This document shows, in pieces, positions 1 to 8,236 of a stretch of DNA of 64,000 nt (position 1 is its first letter; each line of letters starts with the position of its first letter). Made by a program: the position numbers and the translations under genes. The stretch spans positions 62,001-126,000 of the forward strand of contig CAINFC010000252.1 in the NCBI GenBank assembly GCA_903847975.1, in the 5' to 3' direction. The notes beneath the pieces are model-generated. The model saw only the letters and a program-made list of their open reading frames with translations, was not told where the DNA came from and searched no databases. This DNA comes from an uncultured Acidobacteriota bacterium (lineage in GTDB: Bacteria; Acidobacteriota; UBA6911; CAINFC01).

Positions 1-916
1 CAGACTGGATCCAGCTGCTTCCGCCGTTGGTGCTTTTAAAGATTCGCTGTCGCCAGGTCGCCGCATAAAGAGTCTGGGGAGAAACAGGATCCAGCACCAG
101 TCCGCGCATGTCCCAATGGGATATTCCGTTATTGACGGCTGTCCAGGCAGCTCCTCCATTGGTACTCTTATAAACCCCTGCTCCGTGAGTGGATACATAG
201 AGGATTTGCGAATTGGAAGGATCGATTCCAACGGCATAAATGTCGTTGTTGGCTACGGGAAGTCCGGCATGAGACAGCACCCAGCTTCCCCCTCCATCCG
301 TGGTTTTGAACAATCCCGCCGATGTGCCGGCGTATGTCCCGGCATAAAGCAATTGATGATTGCCGGGGTCCATGGCTATGGTAGTCACATTCGTGAGGGT
401 GAGGCCGGTTTTCGCCGCTGAGAAGGTACTGCCTCCATTGGTGCTTTTATAAATTCCATCCCCGCCCATTCCGATGTAAATCGTCTGCGAATTGGCAGAG
501 TCGATCAGGATGAATTCGATGCCCGAAGTACTGGGAATTCCCGTCGTGCCGGACGGCAGGTCCGACCAGGAAATCCCGCCATTGGTCGACTTCCGGAGGA
601 GACCGCCCCACTGCCCCACATAAAGCACCTGCGGATTGGCCGGATCGATCGCCAAAGAGCGGACGTTGGTGCCGGCAAACAGGTTTTGCCAGCTGCCGCC
701 GCCGTCGGTGCTCCTGAACAGTCCCCCGCCATAGGTGCCGGCGTATAAAGTACCCGGCGTCAGAGGGTCAAGGACAATTGCACTTATTTCCGGTGTTCGC
801 GGTCCATGATTCGTCCAAAAGTTGTTCCCCGCCACAGCCCATGAAAATGTCATCAGCGCCGTGGCCGTCGCGCACACGAATCTGCGCAAGTAATGAATAG
901 CGGAGCCCATTTTCAT
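1..916 (-). CDS. Secreted BNR/sortilin-type beta-propeller repeat protein (3' end outside window)
   Basis: The reading frame stays open from an ATG at 916 to the window edge, so about 305 N-terminal residues are present and the stop lies outside. A signal peptide ends near residue 30 (AVAG). It is followed by repeating units of about 45-55 residues with the pattern LDP...LYAGT...G(L/V)(F/Y)KSTNGG(S/A)xW, typical of BNR/Asp-box repeats in sialidase, sortilin and YCF48-like propellers. I count at least five units. A GGGAG ribosome site lies 5 bases before the start; a second in-frame ATG is at 910. No catalytic residues are visible, so a structural or binding role at the cell surface is inferred. 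Confidence 0.8.
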   Translation of the reverse strand, partial: MKMGSAIHYLRRFVCATATALMTFSWAVAGNNFWTNHGPRTPEISAIVLDPLTPGTLYAGTYGGGLFRSTDGGGSWQNLFAGTNVRSLAIDPANPQVLYVGQWGGLLRKSTNGGISWSDLPSGTTGIPSTSGIEFILIDSANSQTIYIGMGGDGIYKSTNGGSTFSAAKTGLTLTNVTTIAMDPGNHQLLYAGTYAGTSAGLFKTTDGGGSWVLSHAGLPVANNDIYAVGIDPSNSQILYVSTHGAGVYKSTNGGAAWTAVNNGISHWDMRGLVLDPVSPQTLYAATWRQRIFKSTNGGSSWIQS

Positions 917-1146
917 CCGTTCTCCCACAAAAAGATGAAATAAATCAAAAACAAAAAATGCAATGCAAGGGAACAACGGTGCAACGGCGCCACTGCCGAC
1001 TGACACATTGTATGATAGAGAAAAGATTACTCGCGAGAGCCGTTCTTGTCAAATCCTATCTGGAAGGCTTGGCGGCAAAGAGCTGCAGCGGGGAGCGGTG
1101 CCGCGCCAGCACCTGGGCTCCCCTGCCAAGGCGGGAGCGAGAAAGC

Positions 1147-1578
1147 TTAGCCGCTGCGCTTTTTCTGCTGGAGCAGGAGGTCGTAGAACTGCGGATTGAA
1201 CAGGGCCCCGGGCCGTCTTTCCTGCAGGCGGCGCACGGCTTCGGGGCCGTCCCAGCCGAGGTGCAGCAGGATGTACCCGGCCAGCAGGGCCGAGCGGTTG
1301 AGCCCCATCCCGCAGTGGGAAAGAACCCGGCGGCCGGCCTGGATCATCTGCGCTCCCATGGCAGCCAGGGCTTCCAGGGTCAGCGGATCCGGAGGAGGAT
1401 CGTCCAGGATCGGAAAGTAGACGTAAACCACGGACCCCGGGAAGGTGGAAACACCGTGGTCCAGGCCGCCCTCCAGATCGAAGATGACATGAATCTGCAT
1501 TTCTTCGATCAATTCCCAGTCGTTGATCGCCTGGGAAACGAACAGCTGTCGGGCGTCGTCAATGGCGGCTATCTGCAT
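1147..1578 (-). CDS. Dual-specificity/tyrosine phosphatase-family protein
   Basis: This 143-residue cytoplasmic protein carries the cysteine-phosphatase signature HCGMGLNRS (HCxxGxxRS), with the nucleophile at C89 and the phosphate-binding arginine at R95. An ILDDPPP segment near residues 57-63 could supply the general acid. It fits the compact dual-specificity phosphatase domain, which hydrolyses phosphotyrosine, phosphoserine or other phosphate esters. There is no signal peptide and no extra domain. The gene lies 53 bases downstream of serC on the same strand but behind a terminator hairpin, so independent or read-through expression is likely. No clear ribosome site is seen. The substrate is unknown. 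Confidence 0.8.
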   Translation of the reverse strand: MQIAAIDDARQLFVSQAINDWELIEEMQIHVIFDLEGGLDHGVSTFPGSVVYVYFPILDDPPPDPLTLEALAAMGAQMIQAGRRVLSHCGMGLNRSALLAGYILLHLGWDGPEAVRRLQERRPGALFNPQFYDLLLQQKKRSG

Positions 1579-1595
1579 GGCGGGAAAAGCAGAAA

Positions 1596-1624
1596 AGCAG
1601 GGGCGCCGGAGAGGCGCCCCTGCT
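1596..1624 (-). terminator. Rho-independent terminator of serC
   Basis: A perfect 12-base-pair GC-rich stem (AGCAGGGGCGCC with its complement, 5-base loop) is followed on the minus strand by TTTCTGCTTTT. It starts 7 bases past the serC stop and separates serC from the phosphatase gene. Confidence 0.75.
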
Positions 1625-1631
1625 GCGGATC

Positions 1632-2729
1632 CTACCCGTTTTTCCGGGCGAATTCCTTCATGAAAGCGACCAGGTCTTCCACCCCCTGGATCGGGAAGGC
1701 ATTATAAATGGAGGCGCGCATTCCGCCGACAGAGCGGTGCCCCTTCAGGCCGTTAAACCCGGCCGCGGTGGCTTCCTTGGCAAACTGGGCTTCCAACTCT
1801 TCGCTCGGCAGCCGGAAGGTGACGTTCATCTGCGAGCGGCTGTCGGTCGCCGCCGTCCCGCGGTAATAGCCGCCGCTCTGGTCGATGGCCTCATACAGCA
1901 GGTCGGCTTTCTTGCGGTTGTGCTCCTGGATGGCCGGAATCCCGCCCAGTTCGAGCAGCCACTTGCAGACCAGGTTGACGATGTAAATGGCAAAACAGGG
2001 CGGGGTGTTGTGCAGGGAGTTGTCTTTGACTTGTACTCCGTAGTCCAGCATGACCGGCAATCCTTTGGGAATGCGCGGCAGCACCGCATCGCGCAGGATC
2101 ACCAGGGTAACTCCCGCCGGTCCCATATTTTTCTGGGCGCCGGCATAAATCAGATCGTGCTTCTCCACCGCCATCGGCCGGCTGAGGATGTCGGAGGAAG
2201 CATCGCAGACCAGGGGAACCCCGCCGGTTTCCGGCTCCGCCTTCCACTGCGTGCCGAAAATGGTGTTGTTGGACGTGTAGTGCACGAAGGCGGCATTCGG
2301 ATCCAGCGTCAGCTCCTCCGGACGGGGAATACGGGAGAAGTTTTCCGCTTCGGTCGTGCCGGCCACGTTGATTTTGGCTCCGGGCACTTTCCTGGCTTCC
2401 TTGTAGGCTTTCTGGGCCCACGAGCCGGTAAGGATATAGTCTGCGGGCCGCTCCCCGCCGCCCAGCAGGTTCAGGGGAACCGTATAAAACTGCATGGTAG
2501 CCCCACCCTGCTGAAAGAGAATATGATAATGGTCGGGAATGGCGAGAAGCTTTCGCAACCGGGCCTGGGCTTCGGCCAGAATGCCCTCGAAGGGTTTGGA
2601 ACGGTGACTGATTTCCATGATGGACATTCCCACGCCGGGCAGGGCCGGCAGGTCGCGCTGGGCTTCTTCCAGAACGGGCAGCGGCAAAACGCCGGGTCCC
2701 GGATTAAAATTGTAAACTCTTTCGGTCAT
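1632..2729 (-). CDS. serC: Phosphoserine aminotransferase
   Basis: SerC converts 3-phosphohydroxypyruvate and glutamate to O-phosphoserine and 2-oxoglutarate in serine synthesis, and also acts in the pyridoxal phosphate pathway. The 365-residue protein begins with the typical YNFNPGP motif. It has a PLP lysine at about K200 in GAQKNMGPAG and a C-terminal GHRSVGGMRASIYNA segment, all hallmarks of the class V aminotransferase SerC. The start at 2729 is chosen because GGGAG lies 5-6 bases upstream and homologues begin here; the frame also runs 75 bases further upstream. It is divergent from the M28 peptidase gene and ends in a strong terminator. No serA or serB is in the window. Confidence 0.93.
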   Translation of the reverse strand: MTERVYNFNPGPGVLPLPVLEEAQRDLPALPGVGMSIMEISHRSKPFEGILAEAQARLRKLLAIPDHYHILFQQGGATMQFYTVPLNLLGGGERPADYILTGSWAQKAYKEARKVPGAKINVAGTTEAENFSRIPRPEELTLDPNAAFVHYTSNNTIFGTQWKAEPETGGVPLVCDASSDILSRPMAVEKHDLIYAGAQKNMGPAGVTLVILRDAVLPRIPKGLPVMLDYGVQVKDNSLHNTPPCFAIYIVNLVCKWLLELGGIPAIQEHNRKKADLLYEAIDQSGGYYRGTAATDSRSQMNVTFRLPSEELEAQFAKEATAAGFNGLKGHRSVGGMRASIYNAFPIQGVEDLVAFMKEFARKNG

Positions 2730-2850
2730 AATGGCTCCCTGAAATCGGACGAAACAAATATTAAACAAAATTGCAGAGCAAGTATTATATGATAATCCTG
2801 CCAAAACTACAGAAGCAAGGAAAAAGAAGAAGTCGGGGAGGGACTCACCA

Positions 2851-4296
2851 ATGACACATCACAAAAGCCTGCTGGTTCCATGGCTGCTGGTGACGGGATT
2901 GGCGTGCAACGCCTTGCGGGGCCAGGACCCGGTTGCCGCGGTTCGCGGCGAGCTGGCTTACGGCTATTGCCGCACGCTGGCCGGGGAGCGCTTCGAGGGG
3001 CGGCTGACCGGCAGCCCGGGCTACACCGCGGCGGCTCGATGGGCCGCCGGACAGTTCGAAAAATGGGGCCTCAAGCCCCTGTTTGGCGGAAAATCCTTTT
3101 TGCAGGATTATCCCTCGCCTTATTCCGTGATCGAGCAAGCCGAGCTCACCCTGAAGACGCCTGGCAAGGAGGGGGCCGAAGGGAAGCAGCTCTCCCTGGA
3201 TCCGGTCAAGGATTTCCTGCCGCTGCTGTTCTCCGACAGCGGGGAAGCCGAGGCGGAGCTGGTCTTCGCCGGCTGGGGAATCCATGCCCCGGAGCTGGGC
3301 TACGACGATTATGCCGGAGTCGATGCGCGCGGCAAATTTGTAATCTGTTTCCGCGGCGTTCCCGATCCGTCGCGCGACGGCTTCACGGAACATGACCAGC
3401 ACCGCACCCGGATGAAACAGGCGGCCGAAAGAGGTGCCCGCGGACTTTTTTATATTTACAATGAAGTGCAGGCCAACCCCAACGGAGACCGGATCGCCGG
3501 ATTCCTGCCCCTGGAAATCAGCACTTCGGCCGCCGATCTGATTCTTTCCGAAAAAGGATTCACTTCCGCCGACCTGCGGCGGGACCTGCTCCGCTACCAG
3601 CGGCCGCTTTCTTTCGCCCTGAAAACCCGGGCCCTGCTCAAGGTCAAGGCCCGCTACTTTCCGGAAGGCATCGGACATAACATCGGCGCCTTTATCGAAG
3701 GTACGGATCCGCAGCTGCGCCAGGAGTGGATTGTTCTGGGAGCCCACTTTGACCACTGCGGAAAGCATTCCGGCGCGCTATTTCCGGGTGCCGACGACAA
3801 TGCCAGCGGCAGCGCCACGGTCCTGGAGGCGGCCCGCGTCCTGGCGTTACCGGGCCATAGCCCCAGGCGGTCCATTCTTTTTGCCCTTTTCGGCGGAGAA
3901 GAGATGGGATTGCTGGGCTCGCAATGGTTTGTGAAAAACGAGCCCTACCAGGGGAAGAAATTTGCCGGAATGATCAATTTCGACATGACCGGAGAGGGAG
4001 ACAGCCTGGGCTGCGGCTATGGCGGCGAACCGGTGGAACTGAAAAAAATCCTGGACACGGCCGGCGCGCGGTTGCAGATTGCCCTGCAGATGAGAGAAAT
4101 CCGCGCGGTTGGCGTTCGCAGCAGCGACTTCGCTCCCTTTTTCCTGAAGGGGATACCGGTCGTCAGCCTGGCATCCAACGGACCGCATCTCTTCTACCAC
4201 CAGGCCGGAGATACCATTTACCGGATCAACCCGGAGATGCTGGCCGACAGCGCCCGCTTCGGAGTAGCCGTGGCGCTGGAACTGGCCAACCGATAG
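2851..4296 (+). CDS. Secreted M28-family zinc aminopeptidase with PA domain
   Basis: The 481-residue precursor has a signal peptide (cleavage near residue 24, after LRGQ), a protease-associated region around residues 110-250 and a C-terminal M28 domain. Visible metal and catalytic motifs are HFDH at 299-302, DDNASG at about 315, the GGEE pair at about 350-351, NFDMTGE, and a final HLFYHQAGDT histidine. These match the di-zinc aminopeptidase family that releases N-terminal residues from peptides in the periplasm or outside the cell. A GGGGAGGG ribosome site precedes the ATG. The radical SAM gene follows 10 bases downstream and is probably cotranscribed. Confidence 0.88.
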   Translation: MTHHKSLLVPWLLVTGLACNALRGQDPVAAVRGELAYGYCRTLAGERFEGRLTGSPGYTAAARWAAGQFEKWGLKPLFGGKSFLQDYPSPYSVIEQAELTLKTPGKEGAEGKQLSLDPVKDFLPLLFSDSGEAEAELVFAGWGIHAPELGYDDYAGVDARGKFVICFRGVPDPSRDGFTEHDQHRTRMKQAAERGARGLFYIYNEVQANPNGDRIAGFLPLEISTSAADLILSEKGFTSADLRRDLLRYQRPLSFALKTRALLKVKARYFPEGIGHNIGAFIEGTDPQLRQEWIVLGAHFDHCGKHSGALFPGADDNASGSATVLEAARVLALPGHSPRRSILFALFGGEEMGLLGSQWFVKNEPYQGKKFAGMINFDMTGEGDSLGCGYGGEPVELKKILDTAGARLQIALQMREIRAVGVRSSDFAPFFLKGIPVVSLASNGPHLFYHQAGDTIYRINPEMLADSARFGVAVALELANR

Positions 4297-4306
4297 AGGT
4301 GCGACC

Positions 4307-5221
4307 ATGCGTTTCCCCTTTTCGCCGATCGACTACCACGAGCCGGTTTTCCGCCCGCCGAGCGAGGCCTCCTCGTTCATTCTGCAAATCACCCTGGGGT
4401 GCTCCTGGAACCGTTGCGCGTTCTGCGAAATGTACCAGAGCAAGCGATTCCGGGTCCGCTCCCTGGAAGAAATCGAATCGGACCTGAAGCAGGCCGCGCG
4501 CCTATGGCCCGACACCCGCCGGGTGTTCCTGGCCGACGGCGATCCTCTGGTTCTGGCACCGTCCCGCCTTCTGCCGATACTGGAGATGATCCGGAAGTAC
4601 CTCCCGGCCGCCCAGCGGATCTCCGCCTACGCCTCCCCGAGGAACCTGGCAGCCCGGACCGTGGAAGAGCTGGCGGCCATCCGGGGAGCGGGCCTGAACC
4701 TGGTCTATGTGGGAATCGAATCCGGGGACGACTGCCTGCTGGAACGGATTCAAAAAGGAGAGACGGCCGCCACGATCATTTCCGGATTGAACCATGCCGC
4801 TCAGGCCGGAATCCGCCGCTCGGTCATGATCCTGATCGGCCTGGGCGGAGAAACCTTATCCCGGCAGCATGCCGAGCAGTCTGCCCGGGTGGTGAACGAA
4901 ACCCGGCCGGAGCACCTGTCCACGCTGGTGCTCCGCTTTCCGCTCGGCGAAAACCGCTTTCGAAGCCTGTTTGGCGCCGATTACCGTCCCCTGGACTACC
5001 TCGGCCACCTGCGCGAAATGCGCCTCTTTCTCTGTGGACTGAGCCTGGACCGCACCGTCTTCCGGAGCGATCACATCTCCAACGTTCTGGCCCTGCGCGG
5101 TACCCTGTCGCGCGACCGGGACCCGCTGGTCGCGCGGCTGGACCGCTTCCTGCTCGATATCGAAAAGAATCCCGGGCCCTGGGAGCGCGAGTTCCGCGAC
5201 CGGGACCAGCGCTCGCTCTGA
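4307..5221 (+). CDS. Radical SAM protein (CX4CX2C type)
   Basis: The 304-residue protein binds a [4Fe-4S] cluster through GCSWNRCAFCEMY near residues 31-43. The spacing is CX4CX2C rather than the common CX3CX2C and is characteristic of one family of uncharacterised radical SAM proteins. A LADGDPLVL segment and a VYVGIESGDD segment match the SAM-binding and barrel motifs. The reaction is unknown. It follows the M28 peptidase by 10 bases. Its last 18 coding bases, including most of the stop codon, lie in a 44-base sequence that is repeated exactly 800 bases downstream, beyond a vapBC module. Confidence 0.8.
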   Translation: MRFPFSPIDYHEPVFRPPSEASSFILQITLGCSWNRCAFCEMYQSKRFRVRSLEEIESDLKQAARLWPDTRRVFLADGDPLVLAPSRLLPILEMIRKYLPAAQRISAYASPRNLAARTVEELAAIRGAGLNLVYVGIESGDDCLLERIQKGETAATIISGLNHAAQAGIRRSVMILIGLGGETLSRQHAEQSARVVNETRPEHLSTLVLRFPLGENRFRSLFGADYRPLDYLGHLREMRLFLCGLSLDRTVFRSDHISNVLALRGTLSRDRDPLVARLDRFLLDIEKNPGPWEREFRDRDQRSL

Positions 5222-5247
5222 AACCTTACGGCTTTTCGAACATCCGG
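5204..5247 (+). repeat. Left 44-bp direct repeat flanking vapBC
   Basis: Identical to 6004-6047 at 43 of 44 positions (mismatch A5221 / C6021), with a period of exactly 800. It holds the last 18 bases of the radical SAM gene, a 4-base spacer and a 22-base remnant of the 3' end of the M16 peptidase gene, whose intact copy ends at 6026. Identity stops abruptly on both sides (5203 and 5248). Confidence 0.95.
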
Positions 5248-5260
5248 TCTGCGGTCCGGA

Positions 5261-5716
5261 TCACCGGGCAGATACACCGGGTGAGCGAAGAAGCGGAATC
5301 CGGACTCGCAGGCCCGGAAAGCGGGAGTAATCCCGATCGGCAGTCCAGAACTCTTTCACCCTGTGATCCAGGCAGATGGCGGCAACCCGGGCGTCATGCA
5401 CCAGGGGACCAACGGTTTTCCCTGCGATCAGCAAGGACTTGAGCTGCCCCCAATAATCCCGTGCTTCACCGATCCGTTGCAGCGAAGGGCTTTCCATCCA
5501 ATACTCCACCTGAAGGACGGCATCCTCTAGGGTCGTAGGCGGACGATAGATCCTGGGGTGGGTGACGACTGCCAAAAACTCGTGTATGCAGGGCCACGGT
5601 ATGGTCCAGGGAGCGGCTCCCTCCGCCAACCGGCACACACAACGAAGCGCTGTCTTGTGCCAAGGGGAGTCCTCTCTCACGGAATAGACAAGGATATTGG
5701 TATCAACCGCAATCAT
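5261..5716 (-). CDS. vapC: VapC-type PIN-domain ribonuclease toxin
   Basis: The 151-residue protein opens with MIAVDTNILVY, the first PIN acidic motif (D5). It also has CIHEFLAVVTHPR (conserved Glu), VHDARVAAI and TADRDYSRF, giving the full set of acidic residues that bind Mg2+ in VapC endoribonucleases. Toxins of this family cleave tRNA or rRNA when not bound by VapB. The start ATG overlaps the antitoxin stop as ATGA, the usual translational coupling of vapBC. No active-site loss is visible even though the antitoxin is frameshifted. The gene lies inside an 800-base segment bracketed by 44-base direct repeats. Confidence 0.88.
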   Translation of the reverse strand: MIAVDTNILVYSVREDSPWHKTALRCVCRLAEGAAPWTIPWPCIHEFLAVVTHPRIYRPPTTLEDAVLQVEYWMESPSLQRIGEARDYWGQLKSLLIAGKTVGPLVHDARVAAICLDHRVKEFWTADRDYSRFPGLRVRIPLLRSPGVSAR

Positions 5717-5951
5717 CCGCCGTGCCCTTCATAAATCAGCGAGCGAACGGCTGCCCAATCCCCGTCGATCGCCAGGCCCTGCCCCTTGGTAGTGACGGTC
5801 TTCAGGCGGAAACGACGGTGGGCCACCGGCTTATTATGCAGGACATCCACAGGCCGCTCTCCACAACCTCGCGTAGCGGAATGCCCTCCCGGGCTGCGTG
5901 CTCTTTGGCTTGCCGGAACAGGGTATCGGATATTTCTATGGTGGTTTTCAT
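5713..5951 (-). pseudogene. vapB: Frameshifted VapB-type antitoxin
   Basis: The first frame from the ATG at 5951 gives an antitoxin start (MKTTIEISDTLFRQAKEH, then REGIPLREVVESGL) but stops early, after about 49 codons. A second frame supplies the expected C-terminus (RRFRLKTVTTKGQGL ... SLIYEGHGG), which wraps the toxin in this family, and its stop overlaps the vapC start. Joining the frames after ESGL gives VDVLHNKPVAHRRF and a normal antitoxin of about 79 residues, so one base is missing near 5851. It could be a true inactivating mutation, a sequencing error, or recoding. The operator-like inverted repeat just upstream is intact. Confidence 0.8.
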
Positions 5952-5963
5952 CCCGGTATTTTA

Positions 5964-5989
5964 CCATAAATATGGCTATCTATTTATGG
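5964..5989 (-). promoter_or_regulatory. Inverted-repeat operator upstream of vapBC
   Basis: A perfect 9-base inverted repeat (CCATAAATA and TATTTATGG) with an 8-base spacer begins 13 bases before the vapB start. VapB antitoxins of the ribbon-helix-helix type repress their own operon through such palindromes, so an autoregulatory operator is inferred. Confidence 0.6.
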
Positions 5990-6003
5990 GTTTATGCTTT
6001 TTA

Positions 6004-6047
6004 GACCAGCGCTCGCTCTGCAACCTTACGGCTTTTCGAACATCCGG
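6004..6047 (+). repeat. Right 44-bp direct repeat flanking vapBC
   Basis: Partner of 5204-5247. It contains the true 3' end of the M16 peptidase gene plus a 17-base remnant of the radical SAM gene end, whose stop TGA now reads TGC. Removing one repeat copy and the intervening cassette restores two convergent genes whose stops are 4 bases apart. Confidence 0.95.
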
Positions 6048-8221
6048 GGTTCGATGGCCGGATTGAATTCCACCTCCCGGATTTCGGTCCATCCTGCCTC
6101 CTTGCCGTCTTCCGTTGAAGTGTATCGCGCCGGGAGAATAATCCCCTGGAAATTTTTCCAATCGGCATAATCCACCACCCGGTGAACCGGCCCGGAAGCC
6201 CCCAGTCCCTGGTAGCTCGATCGCACGATGCGGAAGGTCTCGGGATCGACAAACCAGCGGGTCTGCGTGCCGCCGGCATCGACATCGATCAGGACGGCCT
6301 CCAAATCGCCGATCTTTTCCCGGCCAGCCAAGGCAAAGGAGAAACGCGGATTCTCCAGATTCTGGCAAATAAAAAGGGTATCGCGGCCCAGCTCTTTAAG
6401 GATGGAGTCCCTGGTGCCGGCGGAAAAATCCCGAACCATCCCACCCATAATCATGAAAGCCTTTTCGCCGGTAGCCACGGTGGTGATTTCGCCGGAAGGC
6501 ATCCTCACCTTCGACACCATCCGGCTCGGGTACTGAATGATAACGTCCGTATCGCCCTGAAAGTCTCCCTGTGGGGTTTTCAGCATTCTGGCCCCCTTGA
6601 TGCGCGTGGCGGCGATTTCCTTCAGGCGCTCCTGTCCGCCGAGCGCATTCACCACGCGGACGGCAATTTCTTTACCTTCCGCAAGGCCGGCGGTAGGAAT
6701 TTCGGGAAGCGAGGATCCCGAAGCCGGGGGCTCGTTCCGGATGGCGATATCGAGCGTACGCACCGTTCCGAAGCCGGACAGCGGACGGTCAAAATCCCTG
6801 GCCCGGCCCACCACCAGAACCGCAAACCCGCTGCGGTTGAGATACTTCCGGGACACCCGGGCCACATCCTCGGCGCTGACTTTTTCCACGCCGGCGCGGA
6901 ACCGGTCGGTGAAATCCAAGGGGTATCCGTGCCACTCCAGGTTCATCTGCTCCAGCAGGATTTTTTCCCGGGAGTCGTAGCGGAAAATAAAAGAGTTCAG
7001 GATGCTCTCTTTGGCCAGCTTCAGCTCTTCCGCGGTGCACGGCGCCTGGGTCATCCGGTCCACTTCTTCATAAAGGGCGTCGATGGCCCGGGCCGTTTTT
7101 TCGCTTTGGGTACCCAGGAAAAGGCGGTAGATTCCCGGCGCATCCCAGCCCATGCCCACTCCTCCGCCAACCTCATACGCAAATCCCTTCTTCGAACGGA
7201 CATGGGAGAAGAGGCGGGACGAAAAGCCGCCTCCAAAAATCTCGTTCATCACGGTCAGGGCGTAATAGTCCGGGTTGTTGCGCAGCGTTCCCAGCTGCAC
7301 CAGGCGAATGGCGCTCTGGTTCACGTCCTCTTTGGGGATGAAAAAAATCCCCGGTCGGGTCGGCGGCCAGGCCAGTTCCGGCTTGCGGTAGGCGGAACCG
7401 CGCGGCCATCCTTCAAAAGCCTCGCGGATCCTGGATTCCATGGCGGCCGCATCGAAGTCTCCGACCAGGCCGAGCAGGATGCGGTCCGGAAACACATGGC
7501 TCTGGTGCCAGGCCACCAGGTCCTCCCGGACAATGGAGGCCAGGGTCCAGAATTCCACCTGCCGCGCCGCCGGATGATCCGCGCCAAAGGCCAGCTTTCC
7601 GGCCTCCCGGTCGGCAATTTCCATGATCTCGTCGTTGCGCCGGGAAATCCCGGCCTTGATGCTTTCCTTGGCAATGTCGATTTTTTCCTGCCGGAATTCG
7701 GGCTCCTGCAGGAGCTCCCGGCAGACAAGGAAAGTGGCCTCAAAATCTTCCTTCAGACAGGAAAATTGAATGGACATCCCGTCGGTGCCGCCATCCGTCT
7801 CCACTTTGGCAGCGCGCATTTCCAGGAAATCGTCCAGCTCGTCGCCGGTGCGCTTGCGGGTTCCTCCGGTCCGCCAGGCCTGGCCGAGAACCGCAACCAG
7901 CCCGGCTTTCCCGGCCGGCTCCTCCAGCGACCCTCCCCGGACGCGCGCAAAGCCGGAGATAAGAGGCAGGCTGCGGTCTTCCTGGAGGAACACCACCATG
8001 CCGTTGGCCAGCTCCAGTCTCTTCGGCTTTTGCGGAGAAAACTCCCGCAACGGAGGCACCGGAATCTTTTTCCAGTCTGTGGCCACCGCCTTGGACGGAG
8101 AGGGCGGCTTGGACTGAGCCAAGGCAGAACCTTCCTTGCCGGCAAGAAGCAGAACGGCGGCGATTGCTGCCGTCAGGGCAATCAGGGACCCATGATTATT
8201 TCGTTGGGATCTCAATCTCAT
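6026..8221 (-). CDS. M16-family peptidase-like subunit with C-terminal LolA/LolB-like domain
   Basis: The 731-residue precursor has a signal peptide and two M16 half-domains (about residues 60-510). The N-terminal half lacks the HxxEH zinc motif. The second half retains the RxxxxYxxG-type region (VRSKKGFAYEVGGG), so this is the non-catalytic partner of the active M16 peptidase encoded 15 bases upstream. A C-terminal domain of about 200 residues (ALGGQERLKEI ... WFVDPETFRIVRSSYQG ... DWKNFQGIILPARY) resembles the LolA/LolB-like fold of envelope proteins. The last 22 bases are duplicated at 5226-5247. A periplasmic location is inferred. Confidence 0.85.
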   Translation of the reverse strand: MRLRSQRNNHGSLIALTAAIAAVLLLAGKEGSALAQSKPPSPSKAVATDWKKIPVPPLREFSPQKPKRLELANGMVVFLQEDRSLPLISGFARVRGGSLEEPAGKAGLVAVLGQAWRTGGTRKRTGDELDDFLEMRAAKVETDGGTDGMSIQFSCLKEDFEATFLVCRELLQEPEFRQEKIDIAKESIKAGISRRNDEIMEIADREAGKLAFGADHPAARQVEFWTLASIVREDLVAWHQSHVFPDRILLGLVGDFDAAAMESRIREAFEGWPRGSAYRKPELAWPPTRPGIFFIPKEDVNQSAIRLVQLGTLRNNPDYYALTVMNEIFGGGFSSRLFSHVRSKKGFAYEVGGGVGMGWDAPGIYRLFLGTQSEKTARAIDALYEEVDRMTQAPCTAEELKLAKESILNSFIFRYDSREKILLEQMNLEWHGYPLDFTDRFRAGVEKVSAEDVARVSRKYLNRSGFAVLVVGRARDFDRPLSGFGTVRTLDIAIRNEPPASGSSLPEIPTAGLAEGKEIAVRVVNALGGQERLKEIAATRIKGARMLKTPQGDFQGDTDVIIQYPSRMVSKVRMPSGEITTVATGEKAFMIMGGMVRDFSAGTRDSILKELGRDTLFICQNLENPRFSFALAGREKIGDLEAVLIDVDAGGTQTRWFVDPETFRIVRSSYQGLGASGPVHRVVDYADWKNFQGIILPARYTSTEDGKEAGWTEIREVEFNPAIEPRMFEKP

Positions 8222-8236
8222 TCCTGGATTCCCTTT

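Noticed and set aside
5204-6047. Integron attC cassette as explanation for vapBC
   Set aside because: The 44-base repeats are not palindromic, lack the RYYYAAC core and there is no integron integrase in the window.
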